Counted from the first letter of the stretch, positions 8,553 to 17,363 are shown. The stretch: 32,084 nt of DNA from Spirochaetaceae bacterium (GCA_027858495.1 JAQICO010000098.1:1-32084); one strand, 5' to 3'. Translations and numbers: made by a program. The notes: generated from the sequence alone by a model not told the origin.

Positions 8553-9643
8553 AGAGGGATTCCCATGGAAACATCAAGATGTTTGGCAGTCCGAATCAGT
8601 CCGCAATCGGCTGTGACATATTTCTTTTTACCCACCACATCGGCCAGGGGAACAGGAATAAAACCATTTTTTTGAACCGCCATCATATAACCGAATTTTC
8701 CCTTTAATACCAAATCTGCAGCTTCTGTACCTAAACGGCTGGCAAGCAGCCTATCCCGTGGAGTAGGAATTCCCCCCCTCTGCAGATGCCCCAGGGTTGT
8801 AATCCGGGTTTCAATGCCCACTCTCTGTTCGATTAGTTTGCCCAAATTTCGTGTTACCTTCTCACCGTATTTAAGATCCCGTTTTTTCCAATCGGTTTTG
8901 GATAAATCCTGACGGAAGAGGAATTCTTCATGGCTCATGGCACCTTCTGCAACCACGACGATACTGAAGCGTTTATGCTGACTCTCTCTTCTCTGGAGCG
9001 CCGAAATAATTTCTTCCTCAAAGAAGGGCATCTCTGGAATAAGAATAACATCTGCCCCGCCTGCTAAACCAGCGCCAAGGGCAAGCCAACCGGTATTATG
9101 TCCCATAACATCCACCAGCATACATCGATGATGGCTGCTGGCTGTGGTATGCAGCCGGTCAATGGCTTCGCAGGCTATGGCCATACCTGTATCGTAACCG
9201 AAGGTTACATCGGTACCATATACGTCGTTATCGATGGTCTTTGGCAGGGTGATTATATTTTCAATCCCGTGGGTCATTAAATGGTAGGCGTTTTTTTGAG
9301 TTCCCCCTCCCCCAATACAGATGAGCCCATCCAGGCCTAATTCCCTATAGTTCTCCACGGCCAATTCTGTTCGATCTTCATAGCCTCCCTCATTTAAGGG
9401 GTATTTATTAGGTTTTACCCTGCTGGTCCCAAGAATGGTCCCGCCTACCGTGAGCAGTCCCGAGGTTTCCTTTTTTCCTAAAGGAATTACTTTATTTCTA
9501 ATAAGGCCTCTGAATCCGTCCTGTATTCCCAGCAGCTCGATTCCTTCCTGCTGTAGGGGTTTTGCCACCCCTCGAATGGCCGCATTTAATCCGGGGCAAT
9601 CTCCTCCGGAGGTTAATATTCCTATCTTTCCTATGGATTTCAT
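8549..9643 (-). CDS. pfkA: 6-phosphofructokinase, mixed-substrate (group III-like) type
   Basis: A 364-residue cytoplasmic enzyme phosphorylating fructose 6-phosphate to the 1,6-bisphosphate, the committing step of glycolysis. The N-terminal nucleotide loop is GILTSGGDCPGLNA, the catalytic stretch is LPKTIDNDVYGTD, and the fructose-6-phosphate site appears as MGHNTGWLALGAG and IPEMPF. In this superfamily, Gly at the position equivalent to E. coli 104 favours ATP and Asp favours pyrophosphate; here the loop reads IGGGGTQ, so ATP is the likelier donor, although Lys in PKTIDND is shared with pyrophosphate enzymes. The usual Asp103 of GGDG is also Gly. The start is fixed by AAGAGGAAATC before ATG. 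Promoter at 9660-9688; it is cotranscribed with the overlapping downstream gene. Confidence 0.92.
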   Translation of the reverse strand: MKSIGKIGILTSGGDCPGLNAAIRGVAKPLQQEGIELLGIQDGFRGLIRNKVIPLGKKETSGLLTVGGTILGTSRVKPNKYPLNEGGYEDRTELAVENYRELGLDGLICIGGGGTQKNAYHLMTHGIENIITLPKTIDNDVYGTDVTFGYDTGMAIACEAIDRLHTTASSHHRCMLVDVMGHNTGWLALGAGLAGGADVILIPEMPFFEEEIISALQRRESQHKRFSIVVVAEGAMSHEEFLFRQDLSKTDWKKRDLKYGEKVTRNLGKLIEQRVGIETRITTLGHLQRGGIPTPRDRLLASRLGTEAADLVLKGKFGYMMAVQKNGFIPVPLADVVGKKKYVTADCGLIRTAKHLDVSMGIPL

Positions 9644-9659
9644 GATTTCCTCTTAACAA

Positions 9660-9688
9660 ATGATATATGAAAGCTCAGGGAATCTCAA
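9660..9688 (-). promoter_or_regulatory. Sigma-70 promoter for pfkA
   Basis: On the minus strand TTGAGA (9688-9683) and TATCAT (9665-9660) are separated by exactly 17 bases, five of six matches in each box. The transcript would begin just inside the 17-base gap before the pfkA ATG, leaving room for its AAGAGG ribosome site only if initiation is at the near end, so the exact start needs care. Confidence 0.5.
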
Positions 9689-9730
9689 ATATTTTATAAC
9701 CCAACAAAGAAAAGTCTCGCTAAAAAAACC

Positions 9731-9759
9731 TTTCACGGCTCCACGGAATATTCTATACT
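9731..9759 (+). promoter_or_regulatory. Sigma-70 promoter for ppx, placing the start site at the ATG
   Basis: TTTCAC (9731-9736) and TATACT (9754-9759) are 17 bases apart. Only six bases separate the -10 box from the ATG at 9766, so the predicted transcript starts at or next to the first codon. No Shine-Dalgarno sequence is present in between, which points to a leaderless mRNA. Confidence 0.5.
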
Positions 9760-9765
9760 GAATAA

Positions 9766-11292
9766 ATGAGATACGTTGCTGTTATAGAGATTGGAGCCAC
9801 CGCGGTAAGGCTTTCTGTCATGGAATTCAAATCATCTGAAAGTTCCCGGGACTGGAAAATTCTGGATCATGCGGAGAGTCACTCATCCATGGGCCAGGAT
9901 ATTTTTGAAACCGGTAAGATAAGTCGGGCGACCCAGGAAGAAATCATCCACCATATTAAGAGCTTTCTTGATCTTTGTAAAACCTATGCCCCAGAGGATA
10001 TTTTATTACTAGGGAGTTTCGCCATAGGAGAAGCCCAGAACCGAGAACTGCTACAGGACCGGATATTGATGGAAACTGGTCTGGAGATTCGAATACTTGG
10101 GGGCATGGAAACCAATCAGCTTAGATATTTAGCCTTGAGTAAAATATTAAATTCACCTGAAATGAGTCTGAAAGAGAACAATTCCCTGATCGTAGATATC
10201 GGTAGTAGCTCCACCGAGGTGATGTATCTGGAAAACGGCAATATGACTTGGGCGGATACCCTTCAATTAGGAGTAATCCGGGACCGGGAAAACCTTGCAC
10301 AATCGCCGGATCATCTGGGAGAAGAATTGGGCCAGCAGATTGGCCTGAAGATTCGACGGGTCTTAATGCAGTTCGCCTCAGAATACAACCTGAAGGACGT
10401 TCATCAGATAATATTGATGGGCCGAGAGATTCTTTCTCTAGCGCCTTTTTTGGGAGAAAAAAGCCCCCTGGGATGTTACTGTATCACCTCAAAGGATTAC
10501 CTTGATTTTCTTAAGGAATTAGGAAAATACAATGCCTTGGAACTTAAGAAGAAATACGGTTTGAGCTACCGTAGATCAGCCGGAGTTTTACCGGCCATGT
10601 ACATTGGGGCAAGTCTGTTGGATTTAACCAGTACCAGACAGCTGATAATCCCAACCTCCTCTGCTTTAGACGGTATTTTCGTTCACTATATATCCTCTCC
10701 CCGTAAAATAAAAAATCTTTTTAAGGCCCAAATAATTTCTTCTGCCTGGAGTCTTGGCCGCCATTACCATATAGACGAGAACCACGCCTCCTATGTAAAG
10801 GAGAAGGCTCTACAGATTTATCAATATATCTGTGAAAAGAAAAAAATGGAGATGGGGAATCCTGTACTACTAGAAACCGCGGCTATACTTCACGATATGG
10901 GGGGCTATATAAGTAGCAGGGCCCATCATAAACACGGCCAATATCTGGTGGATAATTCCACACTCTTTGGATTAAATGCCAGACAAAAAGCCATTGTTGC
11001 TCAAGTGGTCCGTTACCATAGAAAGGCAAAACCAACCCTGAGTCATAGGGCCTATATGGACTTTCCCAGGGAAACCAGAGTGATAATTCAGCAATTGGCG
11101 GCGGTAATTCGGGTGGCCGATTCTCTGGATAGATCTCATACCCAGAGAATCCATTTTAGCCTCTCCACCGACGGCAGCCGTTTTATCATCCATTGTCAGG
11201 GTAATGTCGATAACAATCTGGAGAAATCCAGTTTAAAGATGAAGGCTGATCTATTTGAAGAGATCTACGGATTGAAGGTTATATTAAACTGA
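9766..11292 (+). CDS. ppx: Exopolyphosphatase, Ppx/GppA family with C-terminal HD domain
   Basis: A 508-residue protein, close in length to E. coli Ppx. It would release phosphate from polyphosphate ends, or hydrolyse pppGpp. The actin-like fold is shown by the phosphate loops VAVIEIGATAVRLSV near the N-terminus and SLIVDIGSSSTEVMYL near residue 145. The usual EEARL string in the catalytic region reads METNQLRYL, so one acidic residue is kept and the next is replaced. The last third is an HD-type domain with LLETAAILHDMGGYIS and AHHKHGQYLV, as in the E. coli enzyme. It is 72 bases upstream of polyphosphate kinase on the same strand, which supports the polyphosphate role over GppA. No ribosome site precedes the ATG. 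Confidence 0.88.
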   Translation: MRYVAVIEIGATAVRLSVMEFKSSESSRDWKILDHAESHSSMGQDIFETGKISRATQEEIIHHIKSFLDLCKTYAPEDILLLGSFAIGEAQNRELLQDRILMETGLEIRILGGMETNQLRYLALSKILNSPEMSLKENNSLIVDIGSSSTEVMYLENGNMTWADTLQLGVIRDRENLAQSPDHLGEELGQQIGLKIRRVLMQFASEYNLKDVHQIILMGREILSLAPFLGEKSPLGCYCITSKDYLDFLKELGKYNALELKKKYGLSYRRSAGVLPAMYIGASLLDLTSTRQLIIPTSSALDGIFVHYISSPRKIKNLFKAQIISSAWSLGRHYHIDENHASYVKEKALQIYQYICEKKKMEMGNPVLLETAAILHDMGGYISSRAHHKHGQYLVDNSTLFGLNARQKAIVAQVVRYHRKAKPTLSHRAYMDFPRETRVIIQQLAAVIRVADSLDRSHTQRIHFSLSTDGSRFIIHCQGNVDNNLEKSSLKMKADLFEEIYGLKVILN

Positions 11293-11364
11293 GGAAATAC
11301 TTTATGGGACTTCCTTATTATTTGGAACAACAACTATAAGAACAAGATTTTTAAGGATAAAAAA

Positions 11365-13437
11365 ATGGAAACACATAATTTTATAAATCGAGAATTATCC
11401 TGGATAGAATTTAATCGTAGAGTATTTTCTGAAGCCCAAAGAGAAGATCTCCCTCTGATGGAACGGATTAAATTTCTAGCTATTGTTCATTCTAATTTCG
11501 ATGAATTTTATATGGTACGTATAGCCAATCTAATCCATGAGGTAGAATGGGGAAATCAAATTAGCTGCCCCTCCGGCAAAAAACCTTCGGAGATATTGGA
11601 TGCCGTCCTAGAAAAGATGTCAAAGATAATAAAGAAACAACATAGATGTTTTCTGGAAGATTTATACCCCAAGCTGAAGGAACTTGAGATACTAGATATT
11701 TTCCCCCAGAAAAACAATCCAAATCCCTGTGAAATATTATATAAAGAGGAGATAGAACCGCTGCTGACACCCCTGTCCTGCGATCCTAAAATCTTTGACC
11801 GCAACTTGATAAAAGGCCAGGAGATTCATCTTCTTCTGCGGTTAAAATCGGGTCAAAAAACCAGGGATCTAGTGATACCTTTACCGACAAACCTGCCCCG
11901 TTTTTTCAGACCTCAGGACCAAGGAGCATTTCTTCCCTTAGAAACTATTTTATTCAATCATATCGCCCTCTTGTTCCCCCAAGAAGAACTGCAGGATAAA
12001 GCCCTCTTCCGCATACTGAGAGATGCAGATCTTACGGTGGATGAACAGAGAGATGAAAATTTCCTCAAGGCCATGGAAGAGGTTTTGGAGAATAGAAAAG
12101 ACAGCCGCCCAATGATTTTGGAGTATAGTCAATGCAGCCCTGAATTGCTAACCCAACTTCAACAACTGCTGAATCTACCCAAGCAGCGCTGCTTTGAACA
12201 CAGCGGGATATTGCAGATGAAAGATTTTTTTCATCTACTCTCTCATCCACTATCTTTAGAACTGATGCTGCCGGAACAAAAACCCCAAACATCACCCTAT
12301 CTTTTGGATAATAAACCTCCCTGGAAAAAACTGCTTGAGAGGGATATTCTGCTTCATCATCCCTATGAGAGTTTCATTCCTGTGGTTCAGCTTATTCAAG
12401 CCGCCGCGGAAGATCCCAGAGTGATGGCCATAAAAATGACCCTCTACAGAACCAGCACCGACTCCCCGGTAATCCTAGCCCTGCTGGAAGCAGCCAAGGC
12501 AGGAAAACAGGTAACAGTACTGGTGGAATTAAAAGCTAGATTCGACGAAAACCGCAATATCAGAGGTGCAAAAAAACTCACCAGAGCAGGGGCCTTGGTC
12601 ATATTTGGTGTGGCGGGATTGAAGGTACATGCCAAGGCATTGCTTATTCTCCGGAAAGAAAAAGAAGGCTTCAAGCGTTACCTCCATATGAGCACGGGAA
12701 ATTACAATGACATTACCGCTAAAATATATACGGATTTTAGTTTACTCACCACCAGAGAAGATTTAACCTTGGAGGCAGCCCAATTCTTTAACGCTCTAAC
12801 CGGCCATTCAGATCCTCCGGAATTACACAAATTAGCCATGGCCCCCTTCTCTCTAAAATCACAGGTGATATCACTTTTAGAACGTGAAATATCCCGGGCT
12901 CAAGAGGGAGAAGAAGCCAGGTTTATTGGAAAATTCAACAGTATTACCGATCCGGAAATGGTTGAAATGATGTATAAAGCCTCTCAAGCTGGGGTAAAGG
13001 TAGAGTTAAATATCCGAGGGATCTGTTCGGTGATCCCCGGGGTTGAAGGATTAAGTGAAAATATCCGAATTATTTCGGTTATAGGTCGGTATCTGGAACA
13101 CAGCCGTTGTTATTATTTCCTTAACGGTGGGCAAGAGGAAATTTATTTATCCTCGGCTGACTGGATGCCAAGAAATCTCGAACGCCGGGTGGAGTTACTT
13201 TTCCCCTTACTGGATCCAGAACATCGAGAACAGGTAAAACATATCTTAGAATATACCATGGCCGATAACTGCCAAGCCCATCAATTAAAAAAGTCAGGCC
13301 GCTGGATCAGGCTGAAACCTGGAAAAGCCGGAAGTTTTAACAGTCAGGAATATCTTTATGAATATTACCAAAACCGCAGCATCGAGGCTCGGCAGGAGAA
13401 ACAGGAAACCCTGAAGATACGAAAGACTCCCCTTTAA
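11365..13437 (+). CDS. ppk: Polyphosphate kinase 1
   Basis: A 690-residue PPK1 enzyme, the usual family length, catalysing reversible transfer of ATP gamma-phosphate to polyphosphate. The N-terminal domain begins NFINRELSWIEFNRRV and contains FLAIVHSNFDEFYMVR, both family signatures. The two phospholipase-D-like C-terminal domains carry the catalytic histidines in GLKVHAKALLI and YLEHSRCYYFLNGG. Other conserved parts are HHPYESF, KMTLYRTSTDSPV and SSADWMPRNLERRVE. AAGGAT six bases before the ATG gives a plausible ribosome site. It follows ppx by 72 bases with no terminator between, so the two probably form one polyphosphate operon. No truncation seen. Confidence 0.96.
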   Translation: METHNFINRELSWIEFNRRVFSEAQREDLPLMERIKFLAIVHSNFDEFYMVRIANLIHEVEWGNQISCPSGKKPSEILDAVLEKMSKIIKKQHRCFLEDLYPKLKELEILDIFPQKNNPNPCEILYKEEIEPLLTPLSCDPKIFDRNLIKGQEIHLLLRLKSGQKTRDLVIPLPTNLPRFFRPQDQGAFLPLETILFNHIALLFPQEELQDKALFRILRDADLTVDEQRDENFLKAMEEVLENRKDSRPMILEYSQCSPELLTQLQQLLNLPKQRCFEHSGILQMKDFFHLLSHPLSLELMLPEQKPQTSPYLLDNKPPWKKLLERDILLHHPYESFIPVVQLIQAAAEDPRVMAIKMTLYRTSTDSPVILALLEAAKAGKQVTVLVELKARFDENRNIRGAKKLTRAGALVIFGVAGLKVHAKALLILRKEKEGFKRYLHMSTGNYNDITAKIYTDFSLLTTREDLTLEAAQFFNALTGHSDPPELHKLAMAPFSLKSQVISLLEREISRAQEGEEARFIGKFNSITDPEMVEMMYKASQAGVKVELNIRGICSVIPGVEGLSENIRIISVIGRYLEHSRCYYFLNGGQEEIYLSSADWMPRNLERRVELLFPLLDPEHREQVKHILEYTMADNCQAHQLKKSGRWIRLKPGKAGSFNSQEYLYEYYQNRSIEARQEKQETLKIRKTPL

Positions 13438-13535
13438 TTACAGGAATTAGAAACATTAAAAAGTTTTACTCTTAAAGACTTCAATAATATTGGAAGTTCC
13501 TTCATAAAAAAGAAGGATCAATTTATAAAAATGAA

Positions 13536-13564
13536 TTGACAACATGGTTCAGAAGCCCCATGAT
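13536..13564 (+). promoter_or_regulatory. Sigma-70 promoter for the chemoreceptor gene
   Basis: TTGACA (13536-13541), a perfect -35 box, is followed after 17 bases by CATGAT (13559-13564), four of six matches. Transcription would start near 13571, ahead of GGAG at 13577-13580 and the ATG at 13589. The upstream in-frame ATG at 13544 lies between the two boxes and is therefore unlikely to be used. Confidence 0.5.
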
Positions 13565-13588
13565 TTTATAAAAACCGGAGAAACCTTT

Positions 13589-15796
13589 ATGAATCGTTTC
13601 CTGGCCTTACTATTTTTTATTTTTATCACCTTTAACTTAACAGCTCAACAGATAGAGGAGATATCCCAGTCCAAGGGCTTACTGGAATATAGTTACAAGC
13701 TTTCTCAGGATTATAAAGAAACCTACAATCAGGGTGGAAATTGGCAATTTTTGGAACTCCCTTTCAGTATGCCTTCCAAAATCACTGAGGGGCAACAGGT
13801 TTTATGGATTCGCAGTGATTTTCGTCCATCACAAAATCTATCTCAGCAGATGCTCGATGTAAATTTGGGTAAGTTTAAGGGGGCCTTGGAAATATGGCTG
13901 AACGGACAACCCATCTCACAATCCGGTGTAATGGGTGATAATTTTTTCTTTCCCAAATATACCTACCGCACGGTTCAGCTTCCCCCCGGTTTAATAAACT
14001 GGAATGAAAAAAACACCCTGGCAGTGAAATATTATTCCCCTCAGGGAGATTTCCCCGATATCGCCCCCTGGCAGATTGAAGATTACAACATCAGCTATCA
14101 GAGAAAAAATCTATCGGACTTTCTCAATGCCGGAATGTATTTGGCCTTTGGATTTTTATCCCTCTTTATCTCTCTTTACTTTTTATTGCAATTTTTTTGC
14201 AACCATAAAAATAAAGGAGCCCTATGGTTTGCCCTGGCCAATATTGCGCTGGGCATCTATTTCTCTGAAATGGGTCTTTTTATCAATATTCTTAATCCGA
14301 TACTCTTCTTTATCATTGGAAAGAGCATGTTATCGGTGTTTTTCCTTTTTCTAACTCTGTTTATCCTGGAATATTTCGGCATTTTTAATGTCCAATGGCT
14401 CAGAAGGACCGTGGTAGGAGTGCAAAGTCTCATAGTACTTTGTTACCCTCTGTTTGCCCGGGATTATAGTTCGGGCATGGGTATATTTGTACCTTCTTTG
14501 GGCCCAGGGGGTATATGGTTAATTCTGATTGCGGTAATAATGGTAAAATCAGCGAGACAAAAGAATCCCGATGCTCTGATTGTTGGAATTGGAGTGGCCT
14601 TTGGTTTATTGGCGGCCTTCTATGATTTTGCTTTCGTCTTTATGGGCAAAGAACCCTTTTTCTGGCTGCAAGGCCCGGGAATTGTCATTTTTGATATATG
14701 TATTTTTGTCACCCAGGCCTTAAGAGCCATAAAAAACCATCAATCTCTTGCCCGTTACAGCAGTGAAATGGAGGAGCAGAAAGAAGGATTAACCTCTCTT
14801 TTAAACGAAATAAATAGTTGTAGCGGCTCGCTGTCCTCCATCAGCCAGGATTTGGACGATAATATTCAGCAGGCAGGGGATTCTATGGAAACCCTAAGTA
14901 AAGACAGTGAAAATATCTCCATAAAAGTTCAAGAACAGTCTAAGCTTACACAGGAATCCGGAGAGGATGTGGAATCTCTGTTAAGAACCTCGGAATCGGT
15001 GTTCCAACGGCTGGATAATCAGGCAGAAGAGATATTAAAGACCAGCGGAACCATAGAGGAAATGTTAAAAACCATAGACCAGGTAACCACAGGCCTGCAA
15101 GAAGTGGCCCACTCTGGCCAGACCCTTGAGCAGTTATCCACCCTGGGGGAACAGGCCATGGGAACCTCCAGTAAATCCATGGATGAAATACTGGAGCTCT
15201 CTGCCAATGTGTTTCAGGTGGTGGATGCCATGAATGACCTGGCAGACAAAACCAATTTACTATCCATGAATGCCTCCATTGAGGCCGCCCATGCCGGTAT
15301 CAGCGGCCGGGGATTTGCTGTGGTAGCCCAGGAGATAAAGAAATTAGCTGAAGGATCTTCCAAACGAGCGGCCGAGGTTATTCTGGAACTTCAGCATATA
15401 AGGGATAAGATAAAGGAAGGTGTGGAAAACAACCAAAGAGCCAATGAAACCTTCCAGGAAATCACAGGGAAAACCCGGGTAACCGTTAACTGTATCGACC
15501 AATTATACATCACTATGGCCGGTCAAAAACAATCCAGTGAGCAGGTTCAAAATACTCTTGTCTCGTTAAATAAGGAAGGCCAAGCCCTGAGGGGCGAAAC
15601 CGATCAGCAGCAAAAAATGTCTCAACATCTTGAAAAGCAATTAAAGGAATTGGTAGCTTCTTCAAAAGAAATGAATTCAGGAATCCAGAGTATCTTCAAG
15701 GAGATAAAACAGGTAACCCAGTCAGCCGAAGAAATCGGGGATCTATCAAGTAAAGCGAAAAACGAAGCGGAACGTCTGGAGAGCTTGACCGATTAG
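13589..15796 (+). CDS. Methyl-accepting chemotaxis protein with 7TM-DISM sensor
   Basis: A 735-residue chemoreceptor. It starts with a signal peptide (MNRFLALLFFIFITFNLTAQ), followed by a roughly 155-residue extracytoplasmic beta-sandwich resembling the DISM/galactose-binding type (WQFLELPFSMP, LEIWLNGQPI, NTLAVKYYSPQGD). Seven hydrophobic segments lie between about 177 and 395. The cytoplasmic coiled-coil signalling part contains the kinase-control hairpin NLLSMNASIEAAHAG followed by GRGFAVVAQEIKKLAE. It would relay an external signal to CheA-CheW. The start chosen has GGAG eight bases upstream and gives a proper signal peptide; a start at 13544 would bury the signal behind 15 charged and polar residues. 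7TM-DISM chemoreceptors are familiar from spirochaetes. Ligand unknown. Own promoter at 13536-13564. Confidence 0.9.
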   Translation: MNRFLALLFFIFITFNLTAQQIEEISQSKGLLEYSYKLSQDYKETYNQGGNWQFLELPFSMPSKITEGQQVLWIRSDFRPSQNLSQQMLDVNLGKFKGALEIWLNGQPISQSGVMGDNFFFPKYTYRTVQLPPGLINWNEKNTLAVKYYSPQGDFPDIAPWQIEDYNISYQRKNLSDFLNAGMYLAFGFLSLFISLYFLLQFFCNHKNKGALWFALANIALGIYFSEMGLFINILNPILFFIIGKSMLSVFFLFLTLFILEYFGIFNVQWLRRTVVGVQSLIVLCYPLFARDYSSGMGIFVPSLGPGGIWLILIAVIMVKSARQKNPDALIVGIGVAFGLLAAFYDFAFVFMGKEPFFWLQGPGIVIFDICIFVTQALRAIKNHQSLARYSSEMEEQKEGLTSLLNEINSCSGSLSSISQDLDDNIQQAGDSMETLSKDSENISIKVQEQSKLTQESGEDVESLLRTSESVFQRLDNQAEEILKTSGTIEEMLKTIDQVTTGLQEVAHSGQTLEQLSTLGEQAMGTSSKSMDEILELSANVFQVVDAMNDLADKTNLLSMNASIEAAHAGISGRGFAVVAQEIKKLAEGSSKRAAEVILELQHIRDKIKEGVENNQRANETFQEITGKTRVTVNCIDQLYITMAGQKQSSEQVQNTLVSLNKEGQALRGETDQQQKMSQHLEKQLKELVASSKEMNSGIQSIFKEIKQVTQSAEEIGDLSSKAKNEAERLESLTD

Positions 15797-15818
15797 TGAT
15801 TGTTCCCAATTGCTGACA

Positions 15819-16415
15819 TTATGCCTGGCCTATGGCTTTGCCGCTATAAAATCGACGGTATTTCCAATGCATTATTTTCCTCTGAAACCATGAAATTTTT
15901 GAAGGCGGCCCAAGAAACCATCCATCAACAACGGCTCTACAGCATTTTTCCAGGATGGATGCAGTAGCTTCAAGGTCATAGATATTTTCTGCGCAGCATA
16001 AACCGCCGGTATGGTGAACCAACAAAGCCGAGACTCCGGTCAGTGAGGCCTTTATTCTGCCAACTTGTGTAGACCGAAGAACCGGTCCGAGGATCTGCGC
16101 ACCATCATCCAGTAAACAAGGAAGATTAACTCCCAATGAAGAGGCCGCAAGACTGTATGGTCCTCGGGAAAGCAGCACTACCCTGATATTGCTTCGTGCC
16201 GCCATGGCTTGTCGGAAGAGATCCAGAATTCCGTGTGCTGGACCTATATCTGCCAATGGGCTGATCTGAACATCATGGAGACCAAGATTATCCAAATCAA
16301 CAGAACTATAGAGACAATATAAATCGGAATCATGGAGGATGGCTAAATCCCGAGGTTCCTTCAAAAGCCCCTGTTCTTTCAAGTTATTGGCAAGGTTTAT
16401 CAGCTCCTGTTTCAT
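15819..16415 (-). CDS. Degenerate class II aldolase-like protein (probable pseudoenzyme)
   Basis: A 198-residue protein that at first looks unknown but aligns by eye along its whole length with the neighbouring class II aldolase. Its VVLLSRGPYSLAASSLG falls where the neighbour has AVFHTHQIMASILASRG, and its LLVHHTGGLCCAENIYDLEA falls where the neighbour has LLANHGAVICGINVEEA. The HTH zinc-ligand pair is replaced by LSR and the upstream ligand Glu is not kept, so at least three of four metal ligands are missing; a histidine remains in the third site. It likely keeps the fold but not the chemistry. Its ATG overlaps the aldolase TGA by four bases and has GGAG six bases upstream, suggesting balanced synthesis and possibly a hetero-oligomer. 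A wholly different function cannot be excluded. Confidence 0.65.
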   Translation of the reverse strand: MKQELINLANNLKEQGLLKEPRDLAILHDSDLYCLYSSVDLDNLGLHDVQISPLADIGPAHGILDLFRQAMAARSNIRVVLLSRGPYSLAASSLGVNLPCLLDDGAQILGPVLRSTQVGRIKASLTGVSALLVHHTGGLCCAENIYDLEATASILEKCCRAVVDGWFLGPPSKISWFQRKIMHWKYRRFYSGKAIGQA

Positions 16416-17056
16416 GGAGTTCTCCTTCTGGGATATTTTTTCTTAAAATACTCCAGACGTTCTTGTGCATTTTCTACTCTACCCTCACTAAAGGCACTGG
16501 CCTGACGGGCAATATATTCTTCACAGGCCTGTTCCAACAGTCTGGTTCGTTTAAGGGCCTCTTCCACATTTATACCGCAAATCACCGCACCATGATTGGC
16601 CAGAAGCAACGCTTTGGGAGTGGTTTTCCTCAGGATTTTTTTTATATTTCTACTCATTTTGGCCGAACCCGAGGGAGCATAGGCACAACAAGGAACCACT
16701 TGGCCTAAATTTCCATGCCACTGTTGGGCAGGAAGAAAATCCCTGCCTCGGGATGCCAATATAGAAGCCATAATTTGGTGAGTATGAAATACCGCATTTA
16801 TATTTGGATTCTGTTGATAGAATATTCGATGCACTTCTCTTTCGGAGGATGGAGAATTCAGTCCTTTATATCGGCCATTATAAATGGATAACTCAACTAA
16901 ATCGGAAGGGGTAATTTGTTGATAATTGAGTCCTGAGGGGGTTATTAAAAAACTATTTTGAGAGATTCTTATGCTGAAATTTCCCCAGGTACGGTAAATT
17001 AGCCCTTCTCTAAGCATAAACCTACCCATATCGCATAATTGTTGTGCAGCGTCCAG
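16412..17056 (-). CDS. Class II aldolase/adducin family protein, probable CTG start
   Basis: A zinc-dependent class II aldolase or epimerase of the FucA/AraD family, acting on a sugar phosphate that I cannot identify. All four metal ligands are visible: Glu in SSEREVHRIFY, both histidines of FHTHQ, and the histidine in LLANHGAVICG. The phosphate-binding segment is YRTWGNFSIRI and FLITPSGLNY. The first ATG (17029) lacks a ribosome site and would remove part of helix 1. Extending upstream to CTG at 17056-17054 adds LDAAQQLCD, which completes the family N-terminal helix, and places a perfect AGGAGG (17063-17068) six bases before it. I therefore call CTG as the start, 214 residues in all. It overlaps the degenerate paralogue by four bases. 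Confidence 0.82.
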   Translation of the reverse strand: MDAAQQLCDMGRFMLREGLIYRTWGNFSIRISQNSFLITPSGLNYQQITPSDLVELSIYNGRYKGLNSPSSEREVHRIFYQQNPNINAVFHTHQIMASILASRGRDFLPAQQWHGNLGQVVPCCAYAPSGSAKMSRNIKKILRKTTPKALLLANHGAVICGINVEEALKRTRLLEQACEEYIARQASAFSEGRVENAQERLEYFKKKYPRRRTP

Positions 17057-17078
17057 TTGAATCCTCCTGAGAAATCAG

Positions 17079-17363
17079 CTATGAAACATCGGTCAAGCCC
17101 TTAACAAGCTGACTGTTACGTTTAATTATATCCCCAAGGCTGGTGATAAATCTATCAAAATCTTTCATCAGCTCCTTATTCTGCTGCATTTTCTTCTGAA
17201 TCTCCCCAGCTGCTGTATTCAAATGATCCAAACTACTTCCAACATGACTGCTCTGTTCTGCCTGTGATTGAGAGACAGAAGACACATTACGAGTCAATTC
17301 CTCAAGCCTTACCATGGCCTGAAGCATCTCTTTACTGCCGCCTGATGATTTTAAAGTACATGT
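17079..17363 (-). pseudogene. Remnant of a methyl-accepting chemotaxis protein, C-terminal part only
   Basis: The open frame from an in-frame TAA at 17366-17364 to a TAG at 17081-17079 encodes the tail of a chemoreceptor signalling domain. After KSSGGSKEMLQAM it reads as a heptad-rich coiled coil (RLEELTRNVSSVSQSQAEQ, SSLDHLNTAAGEIQKKM) ending GDIIKRNSQLVKGLTD, as in the descending helix of receptors. There is no sensor, membrane segment or kinase-control hairpin. An ATG at 17327 would give an 82-residue protein but has no ribosome site. The rest of the gene seems deleted, as the region upstream belongs to the promoter of the WG-repeat gene. A small free coiled coil made from the ATG is possible but less likely. 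Confidence 0.6.

Noticed and set aside
13544-13588. Upstream ATG for the chemoreceptor
   Set aside because: It lies between the -35 and -10 boxes, has no ribosome site and would place 15 residues ahead of a proper signal peptide.
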